Source: Colwellia sp. MB02u-6 (GTDB lineage: Bacteria; Pseudomonadota; Gammaproteobacteria; Enterobacterales; Alteromonadaceae). From it: a DNA stretch of 64,000 nt. The position numbers and the translations under genes are program-made. Under the pieces are notes generated by a model that ran no database searches, was not told the origin of the DNA, and saw nothing but the letters and a program-made list of their open reading frames with translations. The stretch spans positions 62,001 to 126,000 of the forward strand of contig NZ_JACGVG010000015.1 in NCBI RefSeq assembly GCF_014077095.1. The letters are read 5' to 3'. Below, piece after piece: positions 17,837 to 28,814 of the stretch (the stretch's first letter is position 1; each line of letters starts with the position of its first letter).

Positions 17837-19612
17837 ATGAGCAATACCCAAGAAAGTAACACCGAAAAAACAATCGAACAAAACGCCCAAAACAATACTG
17901 AAACAAATACTGAAACAAATACTAAAAAAATACCATTAAAAACTGCACACGACCATCAAGAGTCTGGTGCTGTAGTTACAATTACCGATACGTTAAGTTA
18001 TCAAAATGATCCACTTGCGGTCTTTCACACACTTTGCGCTGACAAAGAAAACACCCTATTACTAGAGTCAGCAGAAGTTGATAAAAAGCATCAACTGAAA
18101 AGTTTACTGCTAACCGATACCGCAGTTAAAATTGTTTGTCATGGTCATATAGTCAGCTTTACTGCCTTAAGTAAAAACGGCGAAAATGCTCTTACCTTTG
18201 CCAAGCAAGCCTTAGCATCAGTCGCGTCGATTACCGGTGACAACCAGGCTTTCACCGCAAGCTTTGCACAAGTAACTGAACAACTCGATGAACGTTCACG
18301 CCTATTGGCTGTTAACCCATTTCAAAGTTTGCGCTTGTTTAATCAGCTGAAAAATATCAACAAACACCCGTTCGCCGTATTTCTTGGTGGCGCCTTTGCA
18401 TTCGATATGATGGCCATAAGTGAATCGTTGCCCAAAGTTGAGGATAGCGAAAACTCCTGTCCTGACTTTGTTTATTACCTTGCAGAAACTCTGATTATTA
18501 TTGATCATGAAAAACGCTCAAGTGAAGTAATTACTAACCAATTTACCGGCACAGGTTATGAAACAGCCAAAACAGCCGCATTAGCTAGAATCAAACAAAT
18601 AAAAGCCACTTTATGTACTGATATAACAGCGACATTTGAGCTTAAAGCTCCAGACATTAATTCAACAGTCAGTGCAAGTCAGGATAATACACTAAAATGT
18701 GACATCGACGATGACGCTTTTTGCCAAATAGTGAATGACTTAAAAGAGAACATTTTAGCCGGTGATATTTTTCAGGTGGTTCCCTCTCGCACCTTTAGCC
18801 TGACTTGCTCAAATAACCTTAATGCTTATAAAGCCTTAAAACAGAGTAATCCAAGTCCTTACATGTTTTATTTGCAAGACAGTGAATTTTGTATTTTTGG
18901 TGCTTCTCCAGAGTCAGCACTTAAATATCAACAAAGTAACAGACAAGTAGAAATTTATCCTATTGCCGGTACCCGACCACGGGGGTTTAATCCTGATGGC
19001 AGCTTATCACCTGACTTGGATAGCCGTATCGAATTAGACTTGCGATTAGACAAAAAAGAGTTAGCCGAGCACATTATGTTGGTTGATTTAGCCCGCAATG
19101 ATATTGCACGCGTTAGCCAACCTGGCACTCGTCACGTAGCTGAATTATTAAAGGTTGATCGGTATTCCCATGTTATGCACTTAGTTTCTCGTGTCTGCGG
19201 TACATTAGAAGATGAATTAGATGCGCTGCACGCTTATCAAGCTTGTATGAATATGGGCACCTTGTCAGGCGCACCAAAAGTAAAAGCAACCTCATTAATA
19301 CGTGAAGTTGAAGGCAAGCGCCGTGGTAGTTATGGCGGAGCCGTGGGTTATTTAACGGGTGAAGGTGATATGGATACCTGCATTGTTATTCGCTCAGCAT
19401 TTGTGAAAAATAAGCGTGCACAAATTCAAGCCGGTGCCGGCGTAGTTTTTGATTCTGATCCGCAATCAGAAACCAACGAAACCCGACAAAAAGCGCAAGC
19501 GGTGATCAGTGCAATTAAGGAAGCAGAAGGTAAAGTCTTGATAATTTCTCATCAAAAAAGGCCTAAAACGATAGTGAATAGCGAAGCATTACAGCCGGAG
19601 GTTAAATCATGA
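17837..19612 (+). CDS. trpE: Anthranilate synthase component I
   Basis: TrpE makes anthranilate from chorismate and ammonia supplied by TrpG. The feedback site motif LLLES is at residues 74-78, and the chorismate-binding domain fills the C-terminal half, with IFGASPESAL, PIAGTRPRG, LDLRLDKKELAEHIMLVDLARND, MHLVSRVCG, GTLSGAPKVKA and RRGSYGGAVGY. The first 35 or so residues are a polar, low-complexity extension (NTETNTETNTKK, encoded by a 12-base tandem duplication) before the conserved fold. AGGA precedes the ATG. The last four bases overlap trpG (ATGA). Expression is controlled by the upstream leader region. Confidence 0.97.
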   Translation: MSNTQESNTEKTIEQNAQNNTETNTETNTKKIPLKTAHDHQESGAVVTITDTLSYQNDPLAVFHTLCADKENTLLLESAEVDKKHQLKSLLLTDTAVKIVCHGHIVSFTALSKNGENALTFAKQALASVASITGDNQAFTASFAQVTEQLDERSRLLAVNPFQSLRLFNQLKNINKHPFAVFLGGAFAFDMMAISESLPKVEDSENSCPDFVYYLAETLIIIDHEKRSSEVITNQFTGTGYETAKTAALARIKQIKATLCTDITATFELKAPDINSTVSASQDNTLKCDIDDDAFCQIVNDLKENILAGDIFQVVPSRTFSLTCSNNLNAYKALKQSNPSPYMFYLQDSEFCIFGASPESALKYQQSNRQVEIYPIAGTRPRGFNPDGSLSPDLDSRIELDLRLDKKELAEHIMLVDLARNDIARVSQPGTRHVAELLKVDRYSHVMHLVSRVCGTLEDELDALHAYQACMNMGTLSGAPKVKATSLIREVEGKRRGSYGGAVGYLTGEGDMDTCIVIRSAFVKNKRAQIQAGAGVVFDSDPQSETNETRQKAQAVISAIKEAEGKVLIISHQKRPKTIVNSEALQPEVKS

Positions 19613-20331
19613 AATCATCTGACGTTTTATCCAGCTCTTTACCAGAGTCTCTGTGCGACTCTCTGCCAGAGATAGTCATGCTAGATAATCTTGACTCATT
19701 CACCTATAACCTAGTGGATGAATTTCGCTGTTTGGGCTATCAACACACCATCTATCGCAATACCTTAAGTGCTGACTTTATTTTTAAAAAGCTGCAAGAG
19801 AAGCAGCAAAGCAACAGCGCAGGTGTTATTCTTGTACTATCACCTGGGCCAGGCGATCCAACACATGCCGGTTGTTTAATGGCGTTACTAAAACTTTGCG
19901 CGGGAACATTCCCTATATTAGGTATTTGCTTGGGACATCAGGCATTAATTCAACATTATGGCGGCGTTATAACGCGTGCACCTGAAGTAGTCCATGGTAA
20001 ATCATCAAACATCATCCACAACCAATTAGGCGCTTTCAACAATATTGCTAGCCCTTTACCTGTGGCGCGTTACCATTCGCTGGTTGCTAGTGTTATGCCT
20101 AAAAAATTAACCATGACCGCACAGGTGAGTTTACTGTACAACAATGAAGAAATTATTTTACCTATGGCCATTGAAAATAGCACTGATGCCGCCATTGGCT
20201 TTCAGTTTCATCCTGAATCGATACTCACCACATTTGGCACCAACTTATTAGCGCAAAGCCTACGTCATTTATCAGCTTTAGCGAATAAAAGCCTTTATAA
20301 AGCACAGGGGAATACTCATGACAACCACTGA
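19609..20331 (+). CDS. trpG: Anthranilate synthase component II (glutamine amidotransferase)
   Basis: This is a class I glutamine amidotransferase of 240 residues. The nucleophile is C107 in GICLGH, and the catalytic His-Glu pair is H201 and E203 in FQFHPES. MLDNLDSFTYNLVDEF and LSPGPGDP are further family blocks. It is a separate TrpG, not fused to TrpD as in enterobacteria. An N-terminal extension of about 20 residues (SSSLPESLCDSLPE) precedes the usual start. It overlaps trpE by four bases and trpD by fourteen, so translation is coupled. Confidence 0.96.
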   Translation: MKSSDVLSSSLPESLCDSLPEIVMLDNLDSFTYNLVDEFRCLGYQHTIYRNTLSADFIFKKLQEKQQSNSAGVILVLSPGPGDPTHAGCLMALLKLCAGTFPILGICLGHQALIQHYGGVITRAPEVVHGKSSNIIHNQLGAFNNIASPLPVARYHSLVASVMPKKLTMTAQVSLLYNNEEIILPMAIENSTDAAIGFQFHPESILTTFGTNLLAQSLRHLSALANKSLYKAQGNTHDNH

Positions 20332-21415
20332 ACTTAGTAGCACAGCTTTACAAAATTCTCAGGCAGTAAGTAACGATGACATGACTCATAGTGCACTTAA
20401 TACCTTAATCGACGGTCATTCATTAACGCAACAGCAAAGCCAAAATGTATTTGAACAAGTGATCAACGGCCATGTTGCCCCTGAACGATTAGCCGCGATA
20501 CTGACTGCATTAAAAATAAAAGGTGAAACACCAGCTGAAATTGCTGGCGCGGCTATTGCTATTCGCATAAATGCTACCGTTTTTCCAAGCCAAACCAACA
20601 GCGTTGCTGATTGTGTGGGTACTGGTGGTGACGGTGCCAATACCATTAACATCTCCACCACAGCAGCTATTTTAGCAGCGGCTTGTGGTTTGAAAATGGC
20701 CAAACATGGTAATCGAAGTGTTTCGAGTATGTCGGGCTCTGCTGATTTACTCGAAGCTTTGGGCGTTAATTTAACCATGTCACCTGAAGTGGCTAGTCAA
20801 TGTTTGGCACAAGCCAATATCTGCTTTTTATATGCGCCGGCTTACCATAGTGGCTTTAAACATGCTGCTCCTGTTCGTAAAGCCATGGCGATTAGAACAC
20901 TGTTTAATATTTTAGGCCCATTAGTCAACCCTGCAAAACCAGATATTATGTTACTCGGTGTTTATATCCCTGAGCTAATTAACCCGATAGCTCAAGCCTT
21001 ATTACTCACAGGTGTTAAGCGCGCATGGGTAGTTCACGGTAGCGGCTTAGATGAAATAGCTTTACACGGAAAAACAAAGGTTACTGAGATCAATCATGGT
21101 GAGTTAGTTGAAAAAGAAATATCACCTACAGATTTTGGTCTGAAAAATTATACCTTAGCTGATATTAGAGGTGGAACACCACAAGAAAACGCCGATATTA
21201 TTCAAGCCATATTGGCTGGTAAAGGCCTAGAAGCACACAAGAGTGCAGTAGTAATTAACTGCGCCGCGCTACTTTATTTGCATCGTGAGCAATTAAATGG
21301 CCAAGCAGATACCTTATTATTAGCGGCGCAACATGCTGCCCAAGTGCTGGCCTCTGGTGCCGCAACCAAAACCTTAGCAGACTTAGTTCGACTATCAAAT
21401 TCCGGAGCAGCATAA
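20318..21415 (+). CDS. trpD: Anthranilate phosphoribosyltransferase
   Basis: TrpD transfers phosphoribose from PRPP to anthranilate. The PRPP site VGTGGDGANTINISTTAA, then MAKHGNRSVSSMSGSADLLEALGV, the FLYAPAYHSGFKHAAPVRK block and FNILGPLVNPAKP are all intact. Its 365 residues include about 25 extra N-terminal residues. The stop codon overlaps the trpCF start by one base. Confidence 0.96.
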   Translation: MTTTELSSTALQNSQAVSNDDMTHSALNTLIDGHSLTQQQSQNVFEQVINGHVAPERLAAILTALKIKGETPAEIAGAAIAIRINATVFPSQTNSVADCVGTGGDGANTINISTTAAILAAACGLKMAKHGNRSVSSMSGSADLLEALGVNLTMSPEVASQCLAQANICFLYAPAYHSGFKHAAPVRKAMAIRTLFNILGPLVNPAKPDIMLLGVYIPELINPIAQALLLTGVKRAWVVHGSGLDEIALHGKTKVTEINHGELVEKEISPTDFGLKNYTLADIRGGTPQENADIIQAILAGKGLEAHKSAVVINCAALLYLHREQLNGQADTLLLAAQHAAQVLASGAATKTLADLVRLSNSGAA

Positions 21416-22803
21416 TGAGTAATATTCTTGAGCAAATCGTCGCTAATCGACGTATTGAGATAGCACAATTAAAAAAAGATCTGCCTTTAGCCAGCTTTAT
21501 TGATGGCTTAACGCCATCAAAAAAAGACATGTATCAGGCATTAACACGCACAGCAGAGAAACCGCAGGCAGGCTTTATTTTAGAATGTAAAAAAGCTTCT
21601 CCATCAAAAGGTATAATTAGAGCAGATTTTAATGCTGGGGAAATTGGCGTTATTTATGATAAATATGCCGCCGCCATTTCAGTACTGACCGAACATAAAT
21701 ATTTTCAAGGCGACTTTAGTTATCTCAAAACAGTCAGTGACTTGGTAAGCTGCCCAGTACTGAATAAGGATTTTTTCTTCGACACCTACCAAGTTTATTT
21801 GGCAAGACACTATGGTGCTGACGCCGTATTATTGATGTTAAGTGTACTAAATGATGAAGAATATAATGAACTAGCAGCGGTTGCTCGGTCATTGAATTTG
21901 GCTATTTTAACAGAAGTGTCAGATGAAGAAGAATGTCAACGCGCCATTACCTTAAACGCAAAACTTATTGGTATTAATAATCGTAATTTACGTGATCTTT
22001 CTACCGATATTTCACGTACCTTTGACTTAGCACCTACATTACCGGATGATCGTATCGTTATTTCTGAGTCGGGCATTTATCACAACGCACAAGTAAGAGA
22101 ACTTGCGCCTGCCGTTGATGGCTTTTTAGTCGGTAGTTCTGTCATGGCTCAAGACGATATTGACCTAGCTTGTCGACAATTAATATTTGGTCATAATAAA
22201 GTCTGTGGCTTAACCCGCCCAGATCATGCGAGTTTTGCTATTGATGCGGGCGCAGAATTTGGTGGCCTTATTTTTGCTGAAAAATCACCTCGATGTATCG
22301 ATAAAGCTCAAGCAAAAGCCATTATTAACAAAAACCCAAGCATGAAGTATGTTGGTGTTTTTGTTAATCATCCACAGAAAAAAGTACTTGAATTAGCCCA
22401 TGACTTACAGCTTAGTGCCGTTCAGTTACATGGCCAAGAAAATCAAGAATACATTGATAACTTGCGGGAAAACCTGGCCAGTAATTGTCAAATATTTAAA
22501 GCATTAGCTGTAGAGCAAACGGTGCCAACACTAGCAGAAAATGTTGACCATATTGTGCTAGACGGTAAAAGTGCCGGTAGTGGAGAAACTTTTAATTGGC
22601 AAGCGTTAACGAGTAGCGAACAAGACTTATCTTGTTGCTTTTTAGCTGGTGGATTAGCACTCGATAATATCACCCAAGCTTGTCAGCAACTGACCAATCA
22701 AGAATTATTTGGCTTAGATATCAACTCAGGTGTTGAATCAAGCCCAGGCATTAAATGTCGCGATAAACTTCAACAAATTTTCGCCAAAATACGGAATTAT
22801 TAA
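21415..22803 (+). CDS. trpCF: Bifunctional indole-3-glycerol-phosphate synthase / phosphoribosylanthranilate isomerase
   Basis: This is a fusion protein of 462 residues. Residues 1 to about 255 are TrpC ([62 protein letters not shown]). Residues from about 260 onward are TrpF ([40 protein letters not shown]...GETFNW, LAGGL). The two domains catalyse the third and fourth steps of the pathway in reverse order of the chain. The same fusion exists in enterobacteria. trpB starts two bases after its stop codon. Confidence 0.96.
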   Translation: MSNILEQIVANRRIEIAQLKKDLPLASFIDGLTPSKKDMYQALTRTAEKPQAGFILECKKASPSKGIIRADFNAGEIGVIYDKYAAAISVLTEHKYFQGDFSYLKTVSDLVSCPVLNKDFFFDTYQVYLARHYGADAVLLMLSVLNDEEYNELAAVARSLNLAILTEVSDEEECQRAITLNAKLIGINNRNLRDLSTDISRTFDLAPTLPDDRIVISESGIYHNAQVRELAPAVDGFLVGSSVMAQDDIDLACRQLIFGHNKVCGLTRPDHASFAIDAGAEFGGLIFAEKSPRCIDKAQAKAIINKNPSMKYVGVFVNHPQKKVLELAHDLQLSAVQLHGQENQEYIDNLRENLASNCQIFKALAVEQTVPTLAENVDHIVLDGKSAGSGETFNWQALTSSEQDLSCCFLAGGLALDNITQACQQLTNQELFGLDINSGVESSPGIKCRDKLQQIFAKIRNY

Positions 22804-22804
22804 C

Positions 22805-24052
22805 ATGTTAAAAGCAACAACTGAAAATCAGATTAAAAAAACCTTACCCGCCTACTTTGGTGAGTTTGGTGGTATGTTTGTCGGTGAATTACTAGTACCC
22901 GCTTTAGAGCAACTTGAGCAAGCATTTATTGAATCACAAACTGATGAAGCTTTTTTACAAGAGTTCAATAAACTACTGACAAGTTATGCCGGCCGCCCAA
23001 CACCACTGAGCTTGTGTCGTAATATTGTTAAAAACCCATTAGTTAAAATGTACTTAAAACGTGAAGATTTACTCCATGGTGGTGCCCATAAAACTAATCA
23101 AGTTTTAGGACAAGCTTTATTAGCAAAACGCATGGGGAAAACTGAAATAATCGCTGAAACAGGCGCTGGACAACATGGTGTTGCTACCGCCATAGCTTGC
23201 TCATTATTAGGCTTGAAATGTAGAGTTTACATGGGCGCTGTAGATTGTCAGCGTCAACAACCCAATGTATTTCGCATGCAATTAATGGGTGCTGAAGTTA
23301 TACCCGTAACAGCGGGCAGCGGCACACTTAAAGATGCAGTGAATGAAGCCTTACGCGACTGGTCAGCTAATTATGAAAATGCGCACTACTTATTAGGTAC
23401 TGCTGCGGGTCCTCATCCGTTCCCAACCATTGTGCGTGAGTTTCAAAAAATGATTGGTGAAGAGGCTAAGCAGCAATTACTAGCTGAAGAAGGTCGATTA
23501 CCCGATTACGTTATTGCATGTGTTGGCGGTGGCTCAAATGCTATTGGTATGTTTCAAGACTTCATCGGTGATGAAGGTGTAAAACTTATTGGCGTTGAAG
23601 CTGGCGGCAAGGGTACTGATACTTCGCTCCATGGTGCAACCTTGGTGGCTGGCACTAAAGGTATGTTACATGGTAACTATACCTATATTATGCAAGACAA
23701 AGTTGGGCAAATTGAAGAGTCTTACTCTGTATCAGCTGGCCTTGACTACCCTGCTGTTGGTCCACAACATGCACAATTGAAAGATTCTGGTCGTGCACAA
23801 TATGTTGCCATAAACGATGATGAAGCGTTAGAAGCATTTCAATTACTCGCACGTAGTGAAGGTATCATTCCCGCATTAGAGCCTTCTCATGCCTTAGCCT
23901 ACGCCTTAAAGTTAGCCGAGCAAGCGACCGAAGAAACCATCATTTTGCTTAACTTATCAGGTCGAGGTGATAAAGATTTAGCTCATGTAAACGCGATTAT
24001 ATCGCCAGAGACTGCTGAAAAAAGTACGGTAAAACATCGAGGAGAAGCATAA
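22805..24052 (+). CDS. trpB: Tryptophan synthase beta chain
   Basis: TrpB joins indole and serine with PLP. The PLP lysine lies in [12 protein letters not shown], and the phosphate-binding loop is [22 protein letters not shown] and GRPTPL are further signatures. I take ATG 22805, which gives 415 residues, a slightly long but normal length; the frame is open into trpCF, but those upstream codons are not conserved. Its last base overlaps the trpA start. Confidence 0.97.
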   Translation: MLKATTENQIKKTLPAYFGEFGGMFVGELLVPALEQLEQAFIESQTDEAFLQEFNKLLTSYAGRPTPLSLCRNIVKNPLVKMYLKREDLLHGGAHKTNQVLGQALLAKRMGKTEIIAETGAGQHGVATAIACSLLGLKCRVYMGAVDCQRQQPNVFRMQLMGAEVIPVTAGSGTLKDAVNEALRDWSANYENAHYLLGTAAGPHPFPTIVREFQKMIGEEAKQQLLAEEGRLPDYVIACVGGGSNAIGMFQDFIGDEGVKLIGVEAGGKGTDTSLHGATLVAGTKGMLHGNYTYIMQDKVGQIEESYSVSAGLDYPAVGPQHAQLKDSGRAQYVAINDDEALEAFQLLARSEGIIPALEPSHALAYALKLAEQATEETIILLNLSGRGDKDLAHVNAIISPETAEKSTVKHRGEA

Positions 24053-24879
24053 TGAAGCAAGCAACTGAAATTGGCAGTCGTTATGACCAAACCTTTGCAA
24101 AATTAGCCAAAAAAAATGAAGGGGCTTTTATCCCTTTTGTTATCATCGGCGACCCCAATGCTGAGCAATCTTTTGCTGTAATTAAAACACTGATTGATGC
24201 TGGCGCTGATGCTTTAGAACTGGGTATGCCGTTTTCGGATCCCAGCGCTGACGGTATTGTCATTCAGATGGCAGCACTACGGTCATTAAAAGCCAATACT
24301 AACACTGATGTTTGTTTAGATGTTTTAGCCAAAGTTCGCGCCTATGCACCTGACATACCTATTGGCTTGTTACTTTATGGCAACTTAGTCTTTGCCCGCG
24401 GCATCAACAATTTTTATCGTGATGTAGCCTCGGCAGGTGTTGATTCAGTCCTTATCGCTGATTTACCGATACGTGAAAGTGAGGCATTTAGACAAGCGGC
24501 CATAGCAAATGGTGTTGCCCCTATTTTTATCGCGCCACCTAATGCTAGCGAAGCAACCTTAGAAAAAGTGGCACAATATGGCGCTGGTTATACTTATGTT
24601 TTGAGTCGAGTGGGTGTTACAGGCACAGAAACTGAGGCAGAAATGACCGGTCATAAACTTATTCATATCTTGGAGAAATACCAAGCTGCACCAGCCGTTA
24701 TGGGCTTTGGTATATCGAAACCTGAACAAGTAAAAGCTGCTTTAGCAACAGGTGCAAAAGGCGCTATTAGTGGCTCTGCCGTTGTTAAAATCATTGAAAA
24801 AAATATTGATGATAACGATAATATGCTTAAAGAATTAACGCAATTTATTAGTGCAATGAAACTGGCTACTAAGCTGTAA
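24052..24879 (+). CDS. trpA: Tryptophan synthase alpha chain
   Basis: TrpA cleaves indole-3-glycerol phosphate and channels indole to TrpB. The catalytic glutamate and aspartate are E56 and D67 in LELGMPFSDPSADG. GDP, LLYGNLVFARGINNFYRD, VLIADLPI, FIAPPNAS and GFGISKPEQV complete the barrel. At 275 residues the length is normal. It ends the trp operon, with a perfect terminator about 50 bp downstream. Confidence 0.97.
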   Translation: MKQATEIGSRYDQTFAKLAKKNEGAFIPFVIIGDPNAEQSFAVIKTLIDAGADALELGMPFSDPSADGIVIQMAALRSLKANTNTDVCLDVLAKVRAYAPDIPIGLLLYGNLVFARGINNFYRDVASAGVDSVLIADLPIRESEAFRQAAIANGVAPIFIAPPNASEATLEKVAQYGAGYTYVLSRVGVTGTETEAEMTGHKLIHILEKYQAAPAVMGFGISKPEQVKAALATGAKGAISGSAVVKIIEKNIDDNDNMLKELTQFISAMKLATKL

Positions 24880-24904
24880 GTTAAAAGTTAAAAGTTAAAA
24901 GTTC
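24880..24904. repeat. Short 7-bp tandem repeat after trpA
   Basis: Three tandem copies of AAGTTAA (as GTTAAAA read in another phase) begin at the trpA stop codon. They are non-coding and probably slippage-derived; no function is suggested. Confidence 0.6.
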
Positions 24905-24926
24905 AAAATAACGATTAATTTTAAAC

Positions 24927-24961
24927 AAAGCTCATAAGGATTGCCTTATGAGCTTTTTTAT
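24927..24961 (+). terminator. Terminator of the trp operon
   Basis: AAAGCTCATAAGG at 24927-24939 pairs perfectly over 13 bp with CCTTATGAGCTTT at 24944-24956 around an ATTG loop, followed by further T. Confidence 0.95.
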
Positions 24962-25100
24962 TCTTTATTACTTAATTTGCTAACATGGTGGATAACTATT
25001 TATTAAGCTCCATGTCAGTTGAAATTAAACGTGTTCAACACATAACCAAATAAAAAATATCCGCGGCAGATCTGAGTTAACCCATGAGGTTAGCCACCGG

Positions 25101-25530
25101 CTAAACAGTTGACAGACTAAAGTCTGACCTACAAAAAAGTTTCCAAACGCTAAGCGATCACCTGTAAGGTTTATATTGGCATTTGTAGGGTGGACTTTAG
25201 TCCATCAAGTTAAATGCAATTTCACCGCGCTCCTAACAAATGCCGATAGACAAAAATACCCGTTACGGATTTGAGCTACCCCATCAGATTAACCGCTGGC
25301 TAAACAGTTGACAGACTAAAGTCCGACCTAAAAAAATCACCAAACGCTAAGCGTTCACCCATAAGTTTTATGTAGGCCTTTGTAGGTTCGATTTTAATCC
25401 ATCAAGTTAAATGCAATTTAACCGTGCTCGGCACAAATACTGATAAAAAAACACCCATTGCAAATTAAAGTTAATCCATCAGATTAACCACTGGTTAAAC
25501 AGTTGACGGACTAAAGTCCAACTTACAAAA
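25101..25530. repeat. REP-like inverted-pair array between trpA and glnS
   Basis: Five copies alternate in orientation: minus at 25111, plus at 25184 (TGTAGGGTGGACTTTAGTCC), minus at 25310, plus at 25381 (degenerate), minus at 25505. Successive minus copies are 194-200 bp apart, so larger blocks were duplicated in tandem. The blocks include shared flanks such as CAGATTAACC-CTGG-TAAACAGTTGAC and ATCAAGTTAAATGCAATTT. The array lies between two convergent genes. Confidence 0.9.
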
Positions 25531-25606
25531 CAATCACCCTTTAAAAGTATACTTTATAACCTAACAATCCTATTGTGGGGCAGAGCCATTTATTAATAGC
25601 TAACCA

Positions 25607-27289
25607 CTAGTCAGAAATTTTTGCCCAAGTATCACGTAAACCTACCGTACGGTTAAATACTAACTTACCTTTTTCTGCATCCTGTGCTGATATTTTATTG
25701 TCTAAACAGAAGTAACCTTGGCGTTCAAACTGAAATGCTTGCTCAGGCTTCGCTGTTGCCAAATGTGGCTCTACTTTTGCGTTAGTGATAATGGTCAAGG
25801 AATCAGGGTTCATTACACTATGAAAGTCTTCTACTGCACCTGGATTTGGTACAGAAAATAAACGCTCATATAAACGAATTTCTGCATCAAGACTTTGCGC
25901 TGCCGCAACCCAATGAATAACACCTTTAGGCTTAGTGCCATCAGTGGGGTTTTTGCCTAAAGTCTCGGTGTCATATTGGCAATAAACTGTCGTTACCTTA
26001 CCGTCTTCATCTTTATCGCAACGGGTGGCAGTTACTACATAAGCACCACGTAAACGTACCGCTTTGTCTAACACTAAACGTTTATATTTTTTATTAGCTT
26101 CTTCACGAAAATCTTCCGCTTCAATGAAAAGCTCTTTAGCAAATGGCACAATACGTGAACCAAAACTCTCATCGCTAGGATGGTTTTTAACCTTTAGGTT
26201 TTCAACTGTATCTGCAGGATAGTTTTCAATAACTAACTTAATAGGATCAAGCACTGCCATAGCACGTGGGGCATTGTCATTTAAGTCTTCACGAATACAA
26301 GCTTCTAAAACGCTCATTTCAACTGTATTATCCATTTTCGTTACGCCGATGCGCTTTGCAAATTCACGTAACGAGCCAGGCGTAAAACCTTTACGACGAA
26401 AACCTGCGATGGTCGGCATACGAGGATCATCCCAACCACTGACTAACTTCTCTTCCACAAGATTGTTCAGCTTACGTTTACTCATCACAGTATATTCGAG
26501 ATTTAAACGTGAAAACTCATATTGACGCGGGGTAGTTTCAATTGAAATATTGTCAATAACCCAATCATACAAACGACGATTGTCTTGAAATTCTAGCGTA
26601 CATATTGAATGCGTAATACCTTCAATAGCGTCTGAAATACAATGAGTAAAATCATACATTGGATAAATGCACCACTTATCGCCGGTTTGATGGTGATGAG
26701 CAAACTTAACTCGATAAATAATGGGATCACGCATACACATGAAGCTTGACGCCATGTCGATTTTAGCGCGCAGCGCACACTGTCCTTCTTTGAAATCACC
26801 TGCTTTCATTTTTTCAAATAAAGCCAAATTCTCTTCAACTGAAGTTTCACGATAAGGGCTGTTTTTTCCTGCTTGCTTTAACGTGCCACGATATTCACGT
26901 GTTTCTTCAGCATTTAAAAAACAAACGTAGGCTAAACCTTTTTCGATAAGCTCGACAGCATAACCATATAAACGATCAAAATAATCTGAAGAATAATGAA
27001 TATCACCCGCCCATTCAAAACCTAACCATTTAACGTCTGCTTGAATAGAATTTACATAATCAATATCTTCTTTTTCAGGATTAGTGTCATCAAAACGCAA
27101 GTTACATAAACCCTGGTAATCTTGAGCAATACCAAAGTTTAAACAAATTGATTTCGCATGACCTATGTGTAAATAACCATTTGGCTCAGGTGGAAAACGA
27201 GTTTGTACTTGGCTATGCTTGCCACTAGCAAGATCGGCATCAATAATTTGACGAATAAAATTTGTTGGACGGTTTTCTACTTCCGACAT
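25607..27289 (-). CDS. glnS: Glutaminyl-tRNA synthetase
   Basis: This class I synthetase of 560 residues charges tRNA-Gln. The HIGH motif is H41-H44 ([17 protein letters not shown]), and the KMSKS equivalent is [43 protein letters not shown] and the WDDPRMPT region are typical of GlnRS. The two anticodon-binding beta barrels follow to the end (FFLDN...ending in VGLRDTW). It is transcribed alone toward the trp operon. Confidence 0.97.
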   Translation of the reverse strand: MSEVENRPTNFIRQIIDADLASGKHSQVQTRFPPEPNGYLHIGHAKSICLNFGIAQDYQGLCNLRFDDTNPEKEDIDYVNSIQADVKWLGFEWAGDIHYSSDYFDRLYGYAVELIEKGLAYVCFLNAEETREYRGTLKQAGKNSPYRETSVEENLALFEKMKAGDFKEGQCALRAKIDMASSFMCMRDPIIYRVKFAHHHQTGDKWCIYPMYDFTHCISDAIEGITHSICTLEFQDNRRLYDWVIDNISIETTPRQYEFSRLNLEYTVMSKRKLNNLVEEKLVSGWDDPRMPTIAGFRRKGFTPGSLREFAKRIGVTKMDNTVEMSVLEACIREDLNDNAPRAMAVLDPIKLVIENYPADTVENLKVKNHPSDESFGSRIVPFAKELFIEAEDFREEANKKYKRLVLDKAVRLRGAYVVTATRCDKDEDGKVTTVYCQYDTETLGKNPTDGTKPKGVIHWVAAAQSLDAEIRLYERLFSVPNPGAVEDFHSVMNPDSLTIITNAKVEPHLATAKPEQAFQFERQGYFCLDNKISAQDAEKGKLVFNRTVGLRDTWAKISD

Positions 27290-27576
27290 CCACAGAACCC
27301 CTAAAAGATTAAAGTTTAAATAATATAATTAAAGATATTATATCAATAGAATTAACCAGAGCCCACCTAAAGAATATATATTCTGCGATGAAAGGGAAAT
27401 ATAATCGAACTTGTCCACTTAAAGGATGGTTTTCACACTAGCTTCCACTTAGTTAACACCAATACTTATACCCGGCTTAATATCATCAAAAGTGTAATAC
27501 CTAGGCAAAATACATTCACATCCGATCAGTATATTGCTATGTTATTTATAATTTTCCTTTATCGTTAACCATATTA

Positions 27577-28521
27577 ATGTCTGAATGCTCATCTTTTGAA
27601 ACAATACTTTTATCTAACAGTTTACTGCTGAAAAATACTCAACAATGGCAACAAAAATCTAACAGCGCAATGACAGTAAATGGTTATTATCGCGCAGGTG
27701 TTAAAGACGCTAAACGTATTCACTTGTTACACGGCACTGGCTTTTCAGCCATGACCTTAGCCGCCATGGCATCACAATTACCCAAAGATTGGTCAATTTG
27801 GTTAACCGATGTACCAGGTCATGGCTATTCAACACAGCCAACAACGCAAATGCCCAACTGGCAAAAAATGGCCAATACCATCGCTGATGCGATTTATCTT
27901 CAGGCCAATGTTAAAGAAAATGGTCCTTTGGTGGGTATTGGACATTCAATGGGCGGTGTTATAACGCTACTAGCCGCAATTAAATATCCAGATTTGTTCA
28001 GCGAAATTATTTTACTCGATCCCGTTTTATTTCAAACTGAAATCATTATTGCGCAGCAACTCATGCGGGCAACTGGCGCATGGCGGAGAAGCTCATTAGT
28101 CAGATCGGTCGCTAATCGCACAGCGATATGGCCAAGCTTGGCTAATATGAAAGAAAATATTGCTGGCAAATCTTTTTATAAAGCTTGGCATCCACAAGTA
28201 ATAAGCGATTATTGCGAGTTTTCCACTCATGTTAGTCATCAACATTCAGTGACGCTCAGTTGTCAGCCAAGTTGGGAAGCTTCAATTTTTGGCTCTTATC
28301 CAAAGGGACTCTGGCGAGCGGTATACAATATAAAGATACCCGTAGAGATATTAATGGCCAATAAAAGTTATTTCTTTATTCCAAAAGCAGTGAAAAGAGC
28401 AGCAAAAATCAATAAAAATATTCAATGGCAAAAATTTGGCCGACATCACTGTTTTCCTATGGAGCAGCCCTTGGAAACAGCAAAAGCCATTACTGATTTA
28501 ATAATTTCAAAGCACGGGTAG
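27577..28521 (+). CDS. Alpha/beta hydrolase
   Basis: A 314-residue alpha/beta hydrolase. The HLLHGTGFSAMTLAAMA segment carries the oxyanion region. The nucleophile elbow is GIGHSMGG (Ser near residue 130), an acidic residue follows in EIILLDPVLF, and the catalytic histidine is probably in KFGRHHCFPMEQP near residue 293. There is no signal peptide, so it is cytoplasmic. The substrate cannot be told. It stands alone, divergent from glnS. Confidence 0.85.
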   Translation: MSECSSFETILLSNSLLLKNTQQWQQKSNSAMTVNGYYRAGVKDAKRIHLLHGTGFSAMTLAAMASQLPKDWSIWLTDVPGHGYSTQPTTQMPNWQKMANTIADAIYLQANVKENGPLVGIGHSMGGVITLLAAIKYPDLFSEIILLDPVLFQTEIIIAQQLMRATGAWRRSSLVRSVANRTAIWPSLANMKENIAGKSFYKAWHPQVISDYCEFSTHVSHQHSVTLSCQPSWEASIFGSYPKGLWRAVYNIKIPVEILMANKSYFFIPKAVKRAAKINKNIQWQKFGRHHCFPMEQPLETAKAITDLIISKHG

Positions 28522-28814
28522 TTTACTTAGTATATATACACGAATGTTCAAATGAAGAAAGACTAAAGGGGCTACATCAGCGATGTAAGTCGATACCAAG
28601 CATAATCATAGAATTTCTCCCTGAGTTCAACGGTAAAGGCCAAAGTATACATATGATGAGTCGTGAGCCTAGCGGTAATCGCATCGAGTTTACCTATACC
28701 CCAGCAAAATAAAAGTAACACCAACAGACTATTAAAATTTTTTTAAATAAAAAAACGCAGATCATCTGCGCTTTTTAAAGAGGTTATTCGTTGCTCAATG
28801 CTAAATAAGGTTGC
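28522..28814. other. Intergenic stretch with a possible gene remnant
   Basis: A plus-strand frame open to TAA at 28710-28712 ends with MMSREPSGNRIEFTYTPAK, whose EPSGNRIEF resembles the closing DPDGNxIEF motif of vicinal-oxygen-chelate (glyoxalase-like) proteins. There is no credible start or full domain, so it could be the tail of a lost gene or chance. A terminator lies at 28750. Confidence 0.3.
28750..28777 (-). terminator. Terminator after the DUF4136 lipoprotein gene
   Basis: CGCAGA and TCTGCG form a compact stem around TCA, flanked by A5 on one side and T5 on the other, so it can act in both directions. On the minus strand it follows the gene ending at 28815. Confidence 0.75.

Noticed and set aside
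28600-28712. A small glyoxalase-like gene
   Set aside because: Only the last residues resemble the fold and there is no credible start; kept as a possible remnant only.
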